From NCBI GenBank assembly GCA_037953625.1, contig CM075649.1, positions 118,913,290-118,977,289 on the forward strand: a DNA stretch of 64,000 nt. Reading direction: 5' to 3'. The position numbers and the translations under genes were made by a program. Below are positions 1 through 8,814 of the stretch, piece after piece. Below the pieces are notes generated by a model, which had not been told where the DNA came from, did not search any database, and was given only the letters and a program-made list of their open reading frames with translations. This stretch comes from Crotalaria pallida (taxonomy: Eukaryota; Streptophyta; Magnoliopsida; Fabales; Fabaceae). Position 1 is the first letter of the stretch, and every line of letters starts with the position of its first letter.

Positions 1-321
1 GATGACTTCGCTGGATCTCAATCTGGGTTTGACAACTCGGGCTGGAGAGAGAATGTGATCACACGTCTGGACACTTTAGATGGGAGAATGGACTCCCTTG
101 TGCATGCTTTGGACAGCCAGCGTGATGATTTTGTTCGCTTAGACACTAGGATGAGTGCAGAGTCTGCCATGTTTTATTCTCATTTGGATCAGCACTCGGC
201 CCAGATTAATGCCCGCCTGGACCAGCAGTCAGGGGAGATGCACCGCCGGTTTGATGAGATGATGGCGGCCTTCTCTCGATTTTATCCTCCTCCAGATGAT
301 CCAGCTCCTTCCATGTTTTGA
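1..321 (+). CDS. C-terminal part of Sirevirus env-like ORF (5' truncated by window edge)
   Basis: The frame is open from base 1 to a TGA at 319-321, giving about 106 residues, so the true start lies outside the window. The chain is dominated by heptad-like LD/RLD spacing (LDTLDGRMDSL, LDQHSAQINARLDQQ), which predicts a coiled coil, and ends in a proline-rich tail (YPPPDDPAP). In Sireviruses an extra ORF with a C-terminal coiled coil lies between pol and the 3' LTR, and the purine tracts and Sirevirus-type LTR that follow fit that position. No membrane segment is visible in this fragment, so an envelope role cannot be judged. It could also be the end of another element-borne ORF. The lineage is fairly sure; the function is unknown. 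Confidence 0.5.
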   Translation, partial: DDFAGSQSGFDNSGWRENVITRLDTLDGRMDSLVHALDSQRDDFVRLDTRMSAESAMFYSHLDQHSAQINARLDQQSGEMHRRFDEMMAAFSRFYPPPDDPAPSMF

Positions 322-907
322 TGCTGCTGATTATGGATTTTCTATTTTAGTTTTCATTCTGTTTTTATCATATTGGTCTTTGCTACATTTTTCTGTATTT
401 TGAGAACTTGGTGTTTTGAGACTTTGGGTTTATTATTGCACCTTTGGTTTGGACCTTTTATGATGTTTTTATGTTAATAAATTTGGTTTTCATTATGATG
501 TTTTTGCAAAGCTTCAGGGGGAGCTCTTTATCGTTATTATATCTCCGTTTTATTTGCATAGTTGGTTATGGGGTTTTCCGATTATGCGCCTCTCCTCCCT
601 TGATCTTTTTCCTAAATTGTTACATCTTTTTGGCGTATGACAAAAAGGGGGAGAGATATTATACACTTGTCTTGATATTGTTGCACCTAAAATTCTCTAA
701 TTATGGTATATACTCTGATAATTGTTAAATACTCTAATACCATAGGCTTGGTGCTAAAATTAAATTGTCATAACATCTTGCACAAGCTGAATTTTTAGAT
801 AGGTGAAAAGTATCATATAGTGAGGGGGAGTTGCATTTTCAAGTGGATTCAAGCTCAACAAATGGTACAAGTGTTAATTATTTTGTCATCACCAAAAAGG
901 GGGAGAT
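322..907 (+). mobile_element. Siv1 3' untranslated internal region with repeated polypurine tracts
   Basis: This is non-coding DNA between the env-like ORF and the LTR. Purine tracts of the type AAAAAGGGGGAGA recur at about 517-524 (shorter), 642-656, 821-830 and 893-906; the last abuts the LTR and is the expected plus-strand primer. Repeated polypurine tracts in the 3' region are a known Sirevirus trait. The short ORF at 444-728 is not supported by any motif. Confidence 0.6.
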
Positions 908-1242
908 TGTGAATTCAATGCTCCTAATTAGGTGGATTATGTTTTGATGATGACAAAATAATTAACAAATCATGCCTTGAAGATATTGCAACATCAACAT
1001 CAACAAGAAGTCAAGAAAAGAAGACAAGTGCCCAATCATTCTCAATCAAATATTAATTGTAAATTTCTAATTTATGTTGAAAGTGGTTGAGAGTGGGTAG
1101 AAATAGTTAGTCTCTTCTAGGAATAAATTTTTATATGTTTATTAAGTTGAGATTGACCAAAAACTAATACTTGAGAGGAAAAATAAAATTGAAAAATAAT
1201 TTTTCCCATATCTGATCAAAATACTCGATTATTTTGATAAAG

Positions 1243-1382
1243 ACTCGAGTATATACTCGAGTATTTATAGAAAAACTCGAGTGTTTGTGCCAGGTCAGCA
1301 AATATGACCGTTAGTCTTGTTCGTGCACCAATTCACTCATGACCGACCAAAAAGACTCGAGTATTTACTAAAAGACTCGAGT
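1243..1382. repeat. ACTCGAGT palindrome cluster, Siv1 LTR 5' part
   Basis: Exact ACTCGAGT octamers start at 1243, 1255, 1275, 1355 and 1375. Two pairs are exactly 20 bp apart start to start. A half-palindrome (ACTCGATT) lies at 1223-1230. The spacers between octamers differ in sequence. Confidence 0.9.
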
Positions 1383-2276
1383 ATTTTTGTCCAGTCAGCA
1401 AAAATGAACGTTGGAGAGACTCAAAAACCCAATTGAGGGCATTTGAGTCTCATCCAACCCCAAGAGAGAATTCAGAACCTTATTGTAAAATTTCTCTTTG
1501 AATTTGTGCAAGAACAAACAAGACAACAACACATCATTGATTACAAGCTTTCATAATTTCCTCTTCTCAAGTGTTAATTCCCAAAAAGCTCAACTTCTCA
1601 CTCATATTGTCATTTTATTCCAAGTTGAGTTTTAGGCCTCAATTCTTACATTGAGCTGTGCTTATTTGTGCTAATCCATTGTGAGATTAGTAATACACAT
1701 ACAAAAAGCTTGATTATTCAAAGTCTTGGATTGTTCCCAAGCAAACCCTAAGTGGCTTAGGGTGTTGGAAGTCTTGAGAGGTTCTCAAGCACAAGACTAG
1801 GAGGTTCCTAGCCCGGTGGAGTTTCTTGAAGGGAGTTCAAGGAAGCTTTGTGAAGAGTTCTTCAATCATCGGAATCAAATTGGGGTAGAAATCAAGAGTT
1901 TGGTACACTCTTGAAAGGGTTAGGTTGAGTGAGGCCATTCTCAAGCAATCCTTTGTAATTTCTAACAATTTGATTATTAGTAGAAACTCCTAAGTGATTA
2001 GGAGGACTGGATGTAGCTCATTGTTGGAGTGAACCAGGATAAAATTGCTTGAGTGTTGGTTTATTGCTTTTAATCTACTTTCTAGCTCAATAGACTTAAG
2101 TCATTTCAATCAATTAGGATTTATACAATTAGGTAGCAAGTTCAAGGAATCTTTGTGTTTAAAAGTTATTTAGATTGCTTGCTATTCTGTTGGATAAGTT
2201 CCTGTTTATTATTGAATTGATTTGAGTTAAATTGCTGAATTTTCGTTTCTGGTTTTTCTGCTATCTGATAGGAAAA

Positions 2277-2348
2277 ACTCGAGTATTTCAGAAAAGACTC
2301 GAGTTGTTCATCACTGAAAAACTCGAGTATTTCACAAAAGACTCAAGT
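2277..2348. repeat. ACTCGAGT palindrome cluster, Siv1 LTR 3' part
   Basis: ACTCGAGT starts at 2277, 2297 and 2321, with a one-base variant (ACTCAAGT) at 2341. Start-to-start distances are 20, 24 and 20 bp. Confidence 0.9.
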
Positions 2349-2485
2349 CTTTTGTGTCTGATTCCAGAAAATTCAGTCTTAGCTCCATTCTTCAATTATC
2401 AATCGAAATATTTGGTATTAGTGCTTCAAAATACTATTCACCCCCCCCTCTAGTATTTGCTTAGCCCGCTTGTTGGTTTCCAACA

Positions 2486-2673
2486 GTTTATGTTTTTAAA
2501 CAATTCTGGACTGACAGGTTTTTAGAAGAAAATTTTTGGGAAGTCCGGAAAACAGAGGAAACTCTGCCGGATTTTCGTAAAACCTTTTAAAGAAATTTAT
2601 GTGTTAAAAAGAAATTTTAAATCTCCAATTTTAACAAAACCTAAAAGTAACTAATAAAAGTGAGAGTGTTACA
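2486..2673 (+). mobile_element. TekA 5' LTR remnant
   Basis: These are the last 188 bp of the LTR, ending GTGTTACA immediately before the primer-binding site. It is collinear with 8627-8814. Everything upstream was displaced by the Siv1 insertion. Confidence 0.85.
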
Positions 2674-2676
2674 TTT

Positions 2677-2688
2677 TGGTATCAGAGC
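2677..2688 (+). promoter_or_regulatory. TekA primer-binding site (initiator-Met tRNA type)
   Basis: TGGTATCAGAGC lies 3 bases after the LTR end. This is the standard plant retrotransposon primer site, complementary to the 3' end of tRNA-iMet. Confidence 0.9.
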
Positions 2689-2851
2689 AGTTTTTCCTCG
2701 GCCTTTGGAGTGTGAACTCACATCTCCGATGGTTACTCACCAAGAGAGTAACTGATTTGTTTAGTAAGAGTCTAAGTCTAGGATTAGGATATTTAGGTTA
2801 TTGATTAAGTATTCAGTCTTTAACTGGCTGTTCCCTTCATGAACTAACAGT

Positions 2852-3828
2852 ATGGCCGGGCGACGTGCCGAAAATGAGCGGATGGCTGCCATATTGGAGA
2901 ATCTGATTCAAATGAATCAGAATCAGGCCCGAATGCAACAGAACCAAGCTGAAAACATCGCAGCAGCCGCAGCCGCAGCAGCATTGAATCCACCACCCAT
3001 TCCTGTCGAAATTGACTGGATGGCTCGATTTAGGAAATGCGAACCGCCTAGGTTCGAAGGAGGGTATAATCCTGATGGAGCTCAGCGATGGCTCTAGGAA
3101 ATTGAGAAGATCCTTCGCACCATGGTGCCACCTGTTGAACAAACTGTGTTGCTAGCGCAGTATATGTTGACTGATGAAGCAGAGTATTGGTGGGAACGAG
3201 TGCGAAGAGAATTGGAGGCAGCCAATCAGGATATCACTTTTGATCTGTTTAAGGCTCACTTCCTGGGGAAGTATTTTCCTGAGGATGTTCGTAGGGAAAA
3301 GGAGATCGCTTTTCTGCAGCTGGAGCAGGGAAGTATGAATGTCGGTGAGTATGCGGCACAATTTGAAGATCTGATTCGCTATTCTGGCAGTTATAGGGAC
3401 ATAGACGAACGCACCAAGTGTATTAAATTTGAAACAGGTCTCAATGTCAGAATTCGGACTATCTTTGTGCACCAGGGTATAGCTAACCTCTCTCAGCTGG
3501 TGAATATGACTAGCGCTTATGAGAAGAGTTTGAATCAGCAGGAAGCAGAGGAAAGGAGCAAGAATATACCAAATGAAGTAGGTCTCAACAAGGGTAAGGG
3601 ACTGGCTCAAGGATCAGGTCCGTACGCTGTTAACCGCACCAGAGCAGTAGTGCCAGAGAATGCGGGTCAGAGTGCGACCGCTCCAAGGACCAGGCCACCA
3701 TGTCCACATTGTGGAGGATCCCATACTTTCGTATGTGTTGGATGCTTGAACAGCGTAGAAAGGAAGGTCTCTGCTTCCAATGCGGGAAACCCGGACACCG
3801 TGCTGCAAACTGTCCTATGGGCACGTAG
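2852..3828 (+). pseudogene. gag: TekA gag, broken by one nonsense codon and one frameshift
   Basis: Gag would form the capsid-like particle and bind element RNA through its zinc knuckle. The frame opens at 2852 with an alanine-rich N-terminus. An amber codon at 3095-3097 interrupts it; the CAG-to-TAG change is inferred from the conserved context (RW-L-stop-EIEKI). The same frame then runs through the Ty3/gypsy gag core (AEYWWERVRREL, FKAHFLGKYFPEDVRREKEIAFLQLEQG). A first C-X2-C (CPHC) at about 3701-3712 is still in frame 2. A one-base indel between about 3718 and 3736 moves the rest into frame 1, where an intact CX2CX4HX4C knuckle is read at 3772-3813, ending at TAG 3826-3828. No protease or reverse transcriptase follows. 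The family call is sure and the protein is inactive as it stands. Confidence 0.85.
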
Positions 3829-5593
3829 AACTAGGAATGAACTTATCCAAGGTACTTTTCATGTTAATGCTGCATCAACTGATTACTTTAGCGTCTTTGC
3901 CTAGAATAAGTGTGAGTAGTGCAATATAGAAGGAGTCGATAAATGTTAAAACCTTAGTTAGGAATTTCACCAAGCTCAATTGTGATAGTGTCGTCCTCTA
4001 ATAGAGTGTAAGGTCAGGATTGGTCATCCTTTCTCTTGCACCTGTTAAAAGATAATACTATCATTTAATAATGCAGTGATCTACAGTTGATAAATGTAAG
4101 ATTGGGACTGACCAGCTCGATCTTCGCGTTTATTGACATGTTATATTATTGCAATCATCTAGTTGAGACCCGAATAAACCGTCTAGGAATTCCATCTCTG
4201 TCAAAAGGCCGACTGAACCTTAATCCTATAGAATCTTTACTAAGACTCGTGAACAGCAATTTGCAAACCAACCCCATTTAAGACACTCATATTATATATT
4301 TCCACCGAGGACATCCAACTACTTGATCGAATCACCCTTCTAACTCGTATGAGAACTTAGTCGTATGCGTAGGTATGAAGAGTCATCATATCACATAAAA
4401 TTAGAAACCACACCAATAAGACCGATTGGCGGTCAACTTACCTCGCCAACCAATTAAGAACCCAGCTAACCAATTCCTGGAATCAACTCAGTTTCCTCCC
4501 TGCCTTCGACTTACTCAGGTATGTTAATAATAAGTGGGGGAGACTTGACGACTCAATTCGGATCTTATCCGAGCGACAATAACTCGTAACCATACCATAA
4601 GCTATAGGAGTACCAAACAGATAATTCCAAACGCTCTACGGAGAAGCGAATGAGGGTTAAACTAGAGTTAAAACTAGACCTTGACTTTGACCCTCAAGTG
4701 GAATCGATCTCTAGGAATTCTTGTACCGAATTGGAATTATTAAATGAATGTGAAGAAAGTAGCATCGAAGTAGAATGCAAACGCGGTGAAGATTGAAGTT
4801 AAGAGTGACTTTGCTAGACTCACTTAAAGGAGTAAAAGGTGAACGGGATAAAAGTGAAGTCACGATGTGGAATCTCAATCAAGACGTTACGTCGGAACAC
4901 CGCAAGTGATAATCCCAGTCTTTTGGGACCCTGTGCATTTGATAGGACCCCGATTGACCGAGACCAACCAGTTAGCCGCAGATCCATAGAAACGCATCCT
5001 TCGACGACTCTCTGCTGAAAATGCATACATTGGGGGAATAATCTCCATTGTCTTCTTGCTTGACATGTATCCAGTCCATCCTGGGTCATCTTTCAAAGAC
5101 CATGAGACTCATTCTTGAGTGCTTCATGTTTCTTCTTTTCATCTTCGCTCTCTTCAAGTTTCAAGCATCTCAGATGTATGTGCGAGAATTTCGTCAAGCC
5201 GTAGAAACCCGGCATAGTTCTATGCTTACCGATAGATAGTTACCCACGTGTCCTCTTTTCAGCCTTGGATACCGGTCGTGAACCTGCGTACTCTATTCTA
5301 AGTAGCGAATGAGCTTACCCCCTAGCATGGATATAATCAAGTATGTCGATGCTATGTGGGGGGGGATTTCAATCCAAGGAATGGGAGATGGAACTTTAAT
5401 AATAAGAAAACGGACGCTCCTGTACAGATAGAGATAATACGTAGTATTAAAAGACAAGCATTGAGATAGGCATGAACCTAACCGCACCTGGAGCGGGAAA
5501 TAGAAACCGAAGGGAAGTAAAAACTGGAGTTTACCAATGGGATGATTCTCTACTTAAGGAACCGAATGGAATTTCGGGGACGAAATTCTAATA
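3829..5593 (+). mobile_element. TekA internal region without pol
   Basis: About 1.8 kb separates gag from the 3' polypurine tract, with no protease, RT, RNase H or integrase motif. 3982-4660 is related to 8930-9630 in TekB, so it is family-wide internal sequence. A second purine tract (AAGTGGGGGAGA) sits near 4532-4543. A weak chromodomain-like remnant may lie at 5410-5470 (PVQIEIIRSIKRQALR followed by a stop). An antisense protein-like stretch at 4887-5210 has its own entry. Confidence 0.6.
4887..5210 (-). pseudogene. Antisense protein-like fragment inside TekA, possibly captured
   Basis: Read on the minus strand from about 5210 down to 4887, one frame is open apart from a single TGA near 5094-5096. 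Upstream of that stop it reads MPGFYGLTKF then a charged stretch (LEESEDEKKKHEALKNE). Downstream it reads KDDPGWTGYMSSKK and RMRFYGSAANWLV before a TAA. The composition looks like a normal soluble protein rather than random AT-rich DNA. Tekay elements carry no gene in this orientation, so a transduced host fragment is possible. I do not recognise the family. It may also be chance. Confidence 0.3.
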
Positions 5594-5606
5594 AGTGGGG
5601 GAGAAA
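5594..5606 (+). promoter_or_regulatory. TekA polypurine tract
   Basis: AAGTGGGGGAGAA directly precedes the 3' LTR start (TGTAACAGCC). About 20 bases upstream is the inverted repeat GAATTTCG / CGAAATTC with a GGGA spacer (5569-5588), which also precedes the polypurine tracts of TekC and TekG. Confidence 0.85.
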
Positions 5607-5981
5607 TGTAACAGCCCAAACTTCAAACCCAAAGACGAATAAATAAATAATAGTTAGAATAAATGAAATAATGATAATGAATTACAAATAGTTATTTAAA
5701 AGAATTATTTTAACATTAGGAAAAGATAACAATAATAATAATAAGGTTAGAAAAGAAAGGAACATTAAATTGAAAGTAGAAATAGGCCAGAAAAGTAGTT
5801 AATTCGGTACTAAAACATAATGTAGGGTAGAAAATTAAAATAAAAGAATTAAGACTCGGAACACAATTCACACCGTTGGATATGAAGTTAGGATTTTTAG
5901 GAATTTGCTCGTCAAATTTTAGCAAGATCCGACGGTTAACGAAGAAGTTATAGTGTGGTCAACCCGAAGTCAATGAGACTC

Positions 5982-6079
5982 GCGCTCAAGCGCGAGAAGC
6001 CGCGCCCAAGCGCGGCGTACATCAGACCTGCAGCAGAATAGGCCCTCGCGCTCAAGCGCGGTGGGCGGCGCTCAAGCGC
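5982..6079. repeat. GCGCTCAAGCGC palindrome doublets, TekA LTR
   Basis: Near-palindromic 12-mers start at 5982, 6002 (GCGCCCAAGCGC), 6048 and 6068. They form two doublets, each exactly 20 bp start to start. Arms GCGC/GCGC pair fully; the centre TCAA is imperfect. Confidence 0.9.
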
Positions 6080-6117
6080 CAGTCTAGTTTACGACCGTGT
6101 TGCAGGGGGTTCAAAGT

Positions 6118-6600
6118 TCCCATTTTCATTCCTCCCTTCTCCAACTCCGATCCTCTTCCTCCTTCCCTCCTTCACATCCTTCACCGCCGGCGCCGCCCAC
6201 GAACCGCCACCCCCCCTGGGCTCTTCCTCTTCAACCCGCCTTCTCTCTCCCTCTTTCTCCCTCTCTTTCTTTCTCTCTCCTTCCATTCCCTCTTCCCTCC
6301 ATATCACCCTTCTTCCTCCTGGCCGGCCACTGCGAGCCGCCGCCCTTGGACCACTGCCGCCACCCCACCTCCTTGTTATTCCTCCTCCTCTTAGATCCTT
6401 TCCTTCCTCCTCTCCTCCCTCTTAGTCTCATCCTCTCTCTCTCTCTTTCTCTCTCCTCCTTACCACCACAAACCGCCGCCGCCAGGGCCCACCACCGCCA
6501 CTACACCAGCCACCACGGCTAACCCCCACACCGGCCACCCACCACCCTCACAACCTCCTATTTTCTCTCTCACCGTGAACCCTCTCTCTCTTCCCGGTGT
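6118..6600 (+). repeat. Pyrimidine-rich leader segment of TekA LTR
   Basis: A C/T-rich stretch of nearly 500 bp begins 40 bp after the palindromes. A similar but shorter tract follows the palindromes in TekB (11692-11860). Plant core promoters and 5' UTRs often carry such pyrimidine patches, so transcription may start near here. No TATA box is evident. Confidence 0.5.
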
Positions 6601-7452
6601 CGAAGAGCAACACCGTCACCGTGATCGAGATCGATTGTCCCCACCGTGCTTGGAATCAAAGATTGGAGGAGCTTAGGATCCAGTTGGAGCCGAGCTAAAG
6701 CGTGAGTCGGGGATTAAAGTGCCAGATTAAGGTTACCCCTCACTATCACCGATTGAGGTAAGGGGTTTCATTACCAGTCCTTAAGGGGTGTATTTCTGGG
6801 TAGTTATATCTATCGCTAGGGCCGGGGGAAATGTTAATTGTTAATGAACCTTAGGGTAACCCGCTAATAATGAAGAAAGATAAATGGAGTAAATAGGGGA
6901 AACAAATAGTGATTGAATAAAAGATAGGTAATAGAATAACTAATCAATTAGATCGGTAGGGTGTGGCAAAAGAATAGAAATGGTGAATAGGGAAATATAT
7001 TTAGAAATGAACAAATGAGAGTAAAGAGAATTTAGTGAGACTACTGAGTAGCTTAGGACTAATGATGTAATAATAGGATATGTAATAAGGAAGATAATTA
7101 GGAAAAGAAAAGTTAGATAAAGAAGAGTTAAAGCAATTAGTAACGAAATAAAAGGAATAACAAGAAAGAAATAAATAAATAGAGTGATAAGGAAGAGAAG
7201 AAGAAAAAGAAAAGAAAAAGAATAGGTAAACAACTAAGAGTTAGTATGAGAGTAATTTAGTAACGAAAAGTACTTAAGTATAAGATGGCAAGGAAATAAT
7301 AATAAGTCGTTAAGGGAAGGTGTGAGCGAAGTGAGACGATAATAGAGGATAAGGAAGGGTTAGGAAATTAAAAGTATTAGATAGAATTAAGGAACTAAAA
7401 GTAAAGGGATAAGACTAATACGATAATAAAGAGATAATAAAAATGGTAAATG

Positions 7453-7668
7453 TCGCAGGTGGTTGTATTGACCCTGTGGCACGGCGCAGGTGGTTGTATT
7501 GACCCTGTGGCCTAATGAAAATGGTAAATGTCGCAGGTGGTTGTATTGACCCTGTGACACGGCGCAGGTGGTTGTATTGACCCTGTGGCCTAAATAAAAT
7601 GGTATATGACACAGGTGGTTGTATTGACCCTGTGGCACGGCGCAGGTGGTTGTATTGACCCTGTGGCC
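7453..7668. repeat. TekA LTR tandem array 1, hairpin-forming
   Basis: Six copies of a roughly 26-bp unit containing GGTGGTTGTATTGACCC are organised as three doublets. Within a unit CACAGG or CGCAGG pairs with CCTGTG; the CGCAGG form uses one G-T pair. Inner bases GTT/GAC can extend the stem. Confidence 0.8.
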
Positions 7669-7687
7669 AAATAATAAAAAGGTAACG

Positions 7688-7890
7688 GAAGTTTATATAA
7701 ATCTCTGTTTGAGGTTACATAATCGAGATGGGTGTATACAGATCACTGTTTGTGGTTGTATACACGTATGCAGATCACTGTTTGTGGTTGCATACGTATG
7801 CAGATCACTGTCTGTGGTTGCATACACAGCGTTTGCAGATCACTGTTTGTGGTTGTAAACACGGTGTGTAGATCTCTGATTGAGGTTACA
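7688..7890. repeat. TekA LTR tandem array 2, covarying hairpins
   Basis: Six 33-37-bp units share a core ATCACTGTTTGTGGTT or ATCTCTGTTTGAGGTT. Outer arms differ but pair: GTGTATAC/GTATACAC, CGTATGC/GCATACG, GTATGC/GCATAC, GTTTGC/GTAAAC (one G-T), TGTGT/ACACA; the first unit has one mismatch. The inner stem also changes together: CAC/GTG in four units, CTC/GAG in two. Confidence 0.85.
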
Positions 7891-8814
7891 CATAATGGAA
7901 AATGAATAAAGGAAATAAATAAAAATGGAATTGGTAAAGGAATTAAAGGGAATGAATTATGGTCAAGGTAATGGAAAAATTTAGTAAAAGAAAAAGGGAT
8001 AACGGAAACGGATAGGGACATATCATTGATTAATGGAAAAGGGTAATGAAAATGGAATAAAAAGGAAATAAAAATGGGAAAGGAAATGAAAATGATAATG
8101 GAAAGGAAAAATGGCTAATAGAGTGGTTATGGGAAAGGAAGAAAAGAAAAAGGTTAGCTGGAAAGAGGGGGAATAGGGAAATTAGGGTGATTAGGAAAAA
8201 AGAGTAAACAGGATAGAGCAAAAGTAATGAGGAATAAGAATAATTAGAGGCTAGGGATTATTTAAAGGGAAACAATTAAAAAGAAAAAGAATTGGGAAAC
8301 AGTTAGGAAGTAAAGAGGAAAAGAAGAGCATGAATTATGTAGTATAGTATAGGTTTTAATGGTCTTGGTGTGTCGTATATATCTGCTTAGAAGTCTCTCT
8401 TTTAAGTTCTGTGTGATGCTTCCCCTGTGTGGTTAATATTTTTCAGGTACACAAGTGGAGCATACCCCAGTGCTGGCCGAGCAGGATTTTAAGTTCCACT
8501 ACGTGGAATGTGTTTTACCTATTTTGAGTGGATAAATACTTTTTGTAAATAATATATAAATTAGTAGTTTGCCCTGAAATTGCATTAATCGGGCGTTAGG
8601 ATCTGTTACGACTTTTAACTGTTGTTGTTTATGTTTTTAAACAATTCTGGACTGACTGGTTTTTAGAAGAAAATTTTTGGGAAGTCCGAAAAACAGAGGA
8701 AACTCTGCCGGATTTTCGTAAAACCTTTTAAAGAAATTTATGTGTTAAAAAGAAATTTTAAATCTCCAATTTTAACAAAACCTAAAAGTAACTAATAAAA
8801 GTGAGAGTGTTACA

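Larger units (their letters stand above)
908..2485 (+). mobile_element. Siv1 LTR (Sirevirus, Ty1/copia), about 1.58 kb
   Basis: The LTR begins TGTGAATTC directly after the polypurine tract and ends in CCAACA at 2481-2485, so it has TG...CA ends. The run of C followed by TCTAG near 2441-2452 resembles Sirevirus LTR 3' ends. At 2486 the sequence changes abruptly to the interior of a chromovirus LTR whose intact copy is at 8627. This shows that Siv1 inserted into TekA's 5' LTR. No TATA box was clear. The short ORF at 2232-2453 is not considered real. Confidence 0.8.
2486..8814 (+). mobile_element. TekA: gag-only Tekay-type Ty3/gypsy element, 5' LTR truncated
   Basis: In order: the last 188 bp of a 5' LTR, a tRNA-iMet-type primer site, a broken gag, about 1.8 kb without recognisable pol, a polypurine tract and a 3.2-kb 3' LTR. 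The 188-bp remnant (2486-2673) matches 8627-8814 with two differences seen by eye. This architecture matches what are called TR-GAG elements. Its right flank (from 8815) is internal sequence of another element, TekB, so TekA is nested. The left target-site duplication is hidden by the Siv1 insertion. Confidence 0.8.
5607..8814 (+). mobile_element. TekA 3' LTR, 3,208 bp
   Basis: It begins TGTAACAGCCC after the polypurine tract and ends GTGTTACA at 8814. Internal order: palindromes (5982-6079), a pyrimidine-rich leader (6118-6600), AG/AT-rich DNA, two hairpin-forming tandem arrays (7453-7890), more A/G-rich DNA, then the 188-bp end shared with the 5' remnant. LTRs above 2 kb are normal for Tekay/Del elements. 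ORFs in it (for example 6097-6522) are low-complexity artefacts. Confidence 0.85.

Noticed and set aside
4087..4281. 64-codon ORF shared by TekA and TekB (9035-9229)
   Set aside because: Start and stop are conserved, but about 15 of 64 residues differ for roughly 22-25 base changes. That is no sign of protein constraint.
6097..6522. 141-codon ORF rich in Pro, Ser and Leu
   Set aside because: It is a translation of the C/T-rich leader in the TekA LTR. Antisense ORFs over the same stretch are equally long, and no domain is visible.
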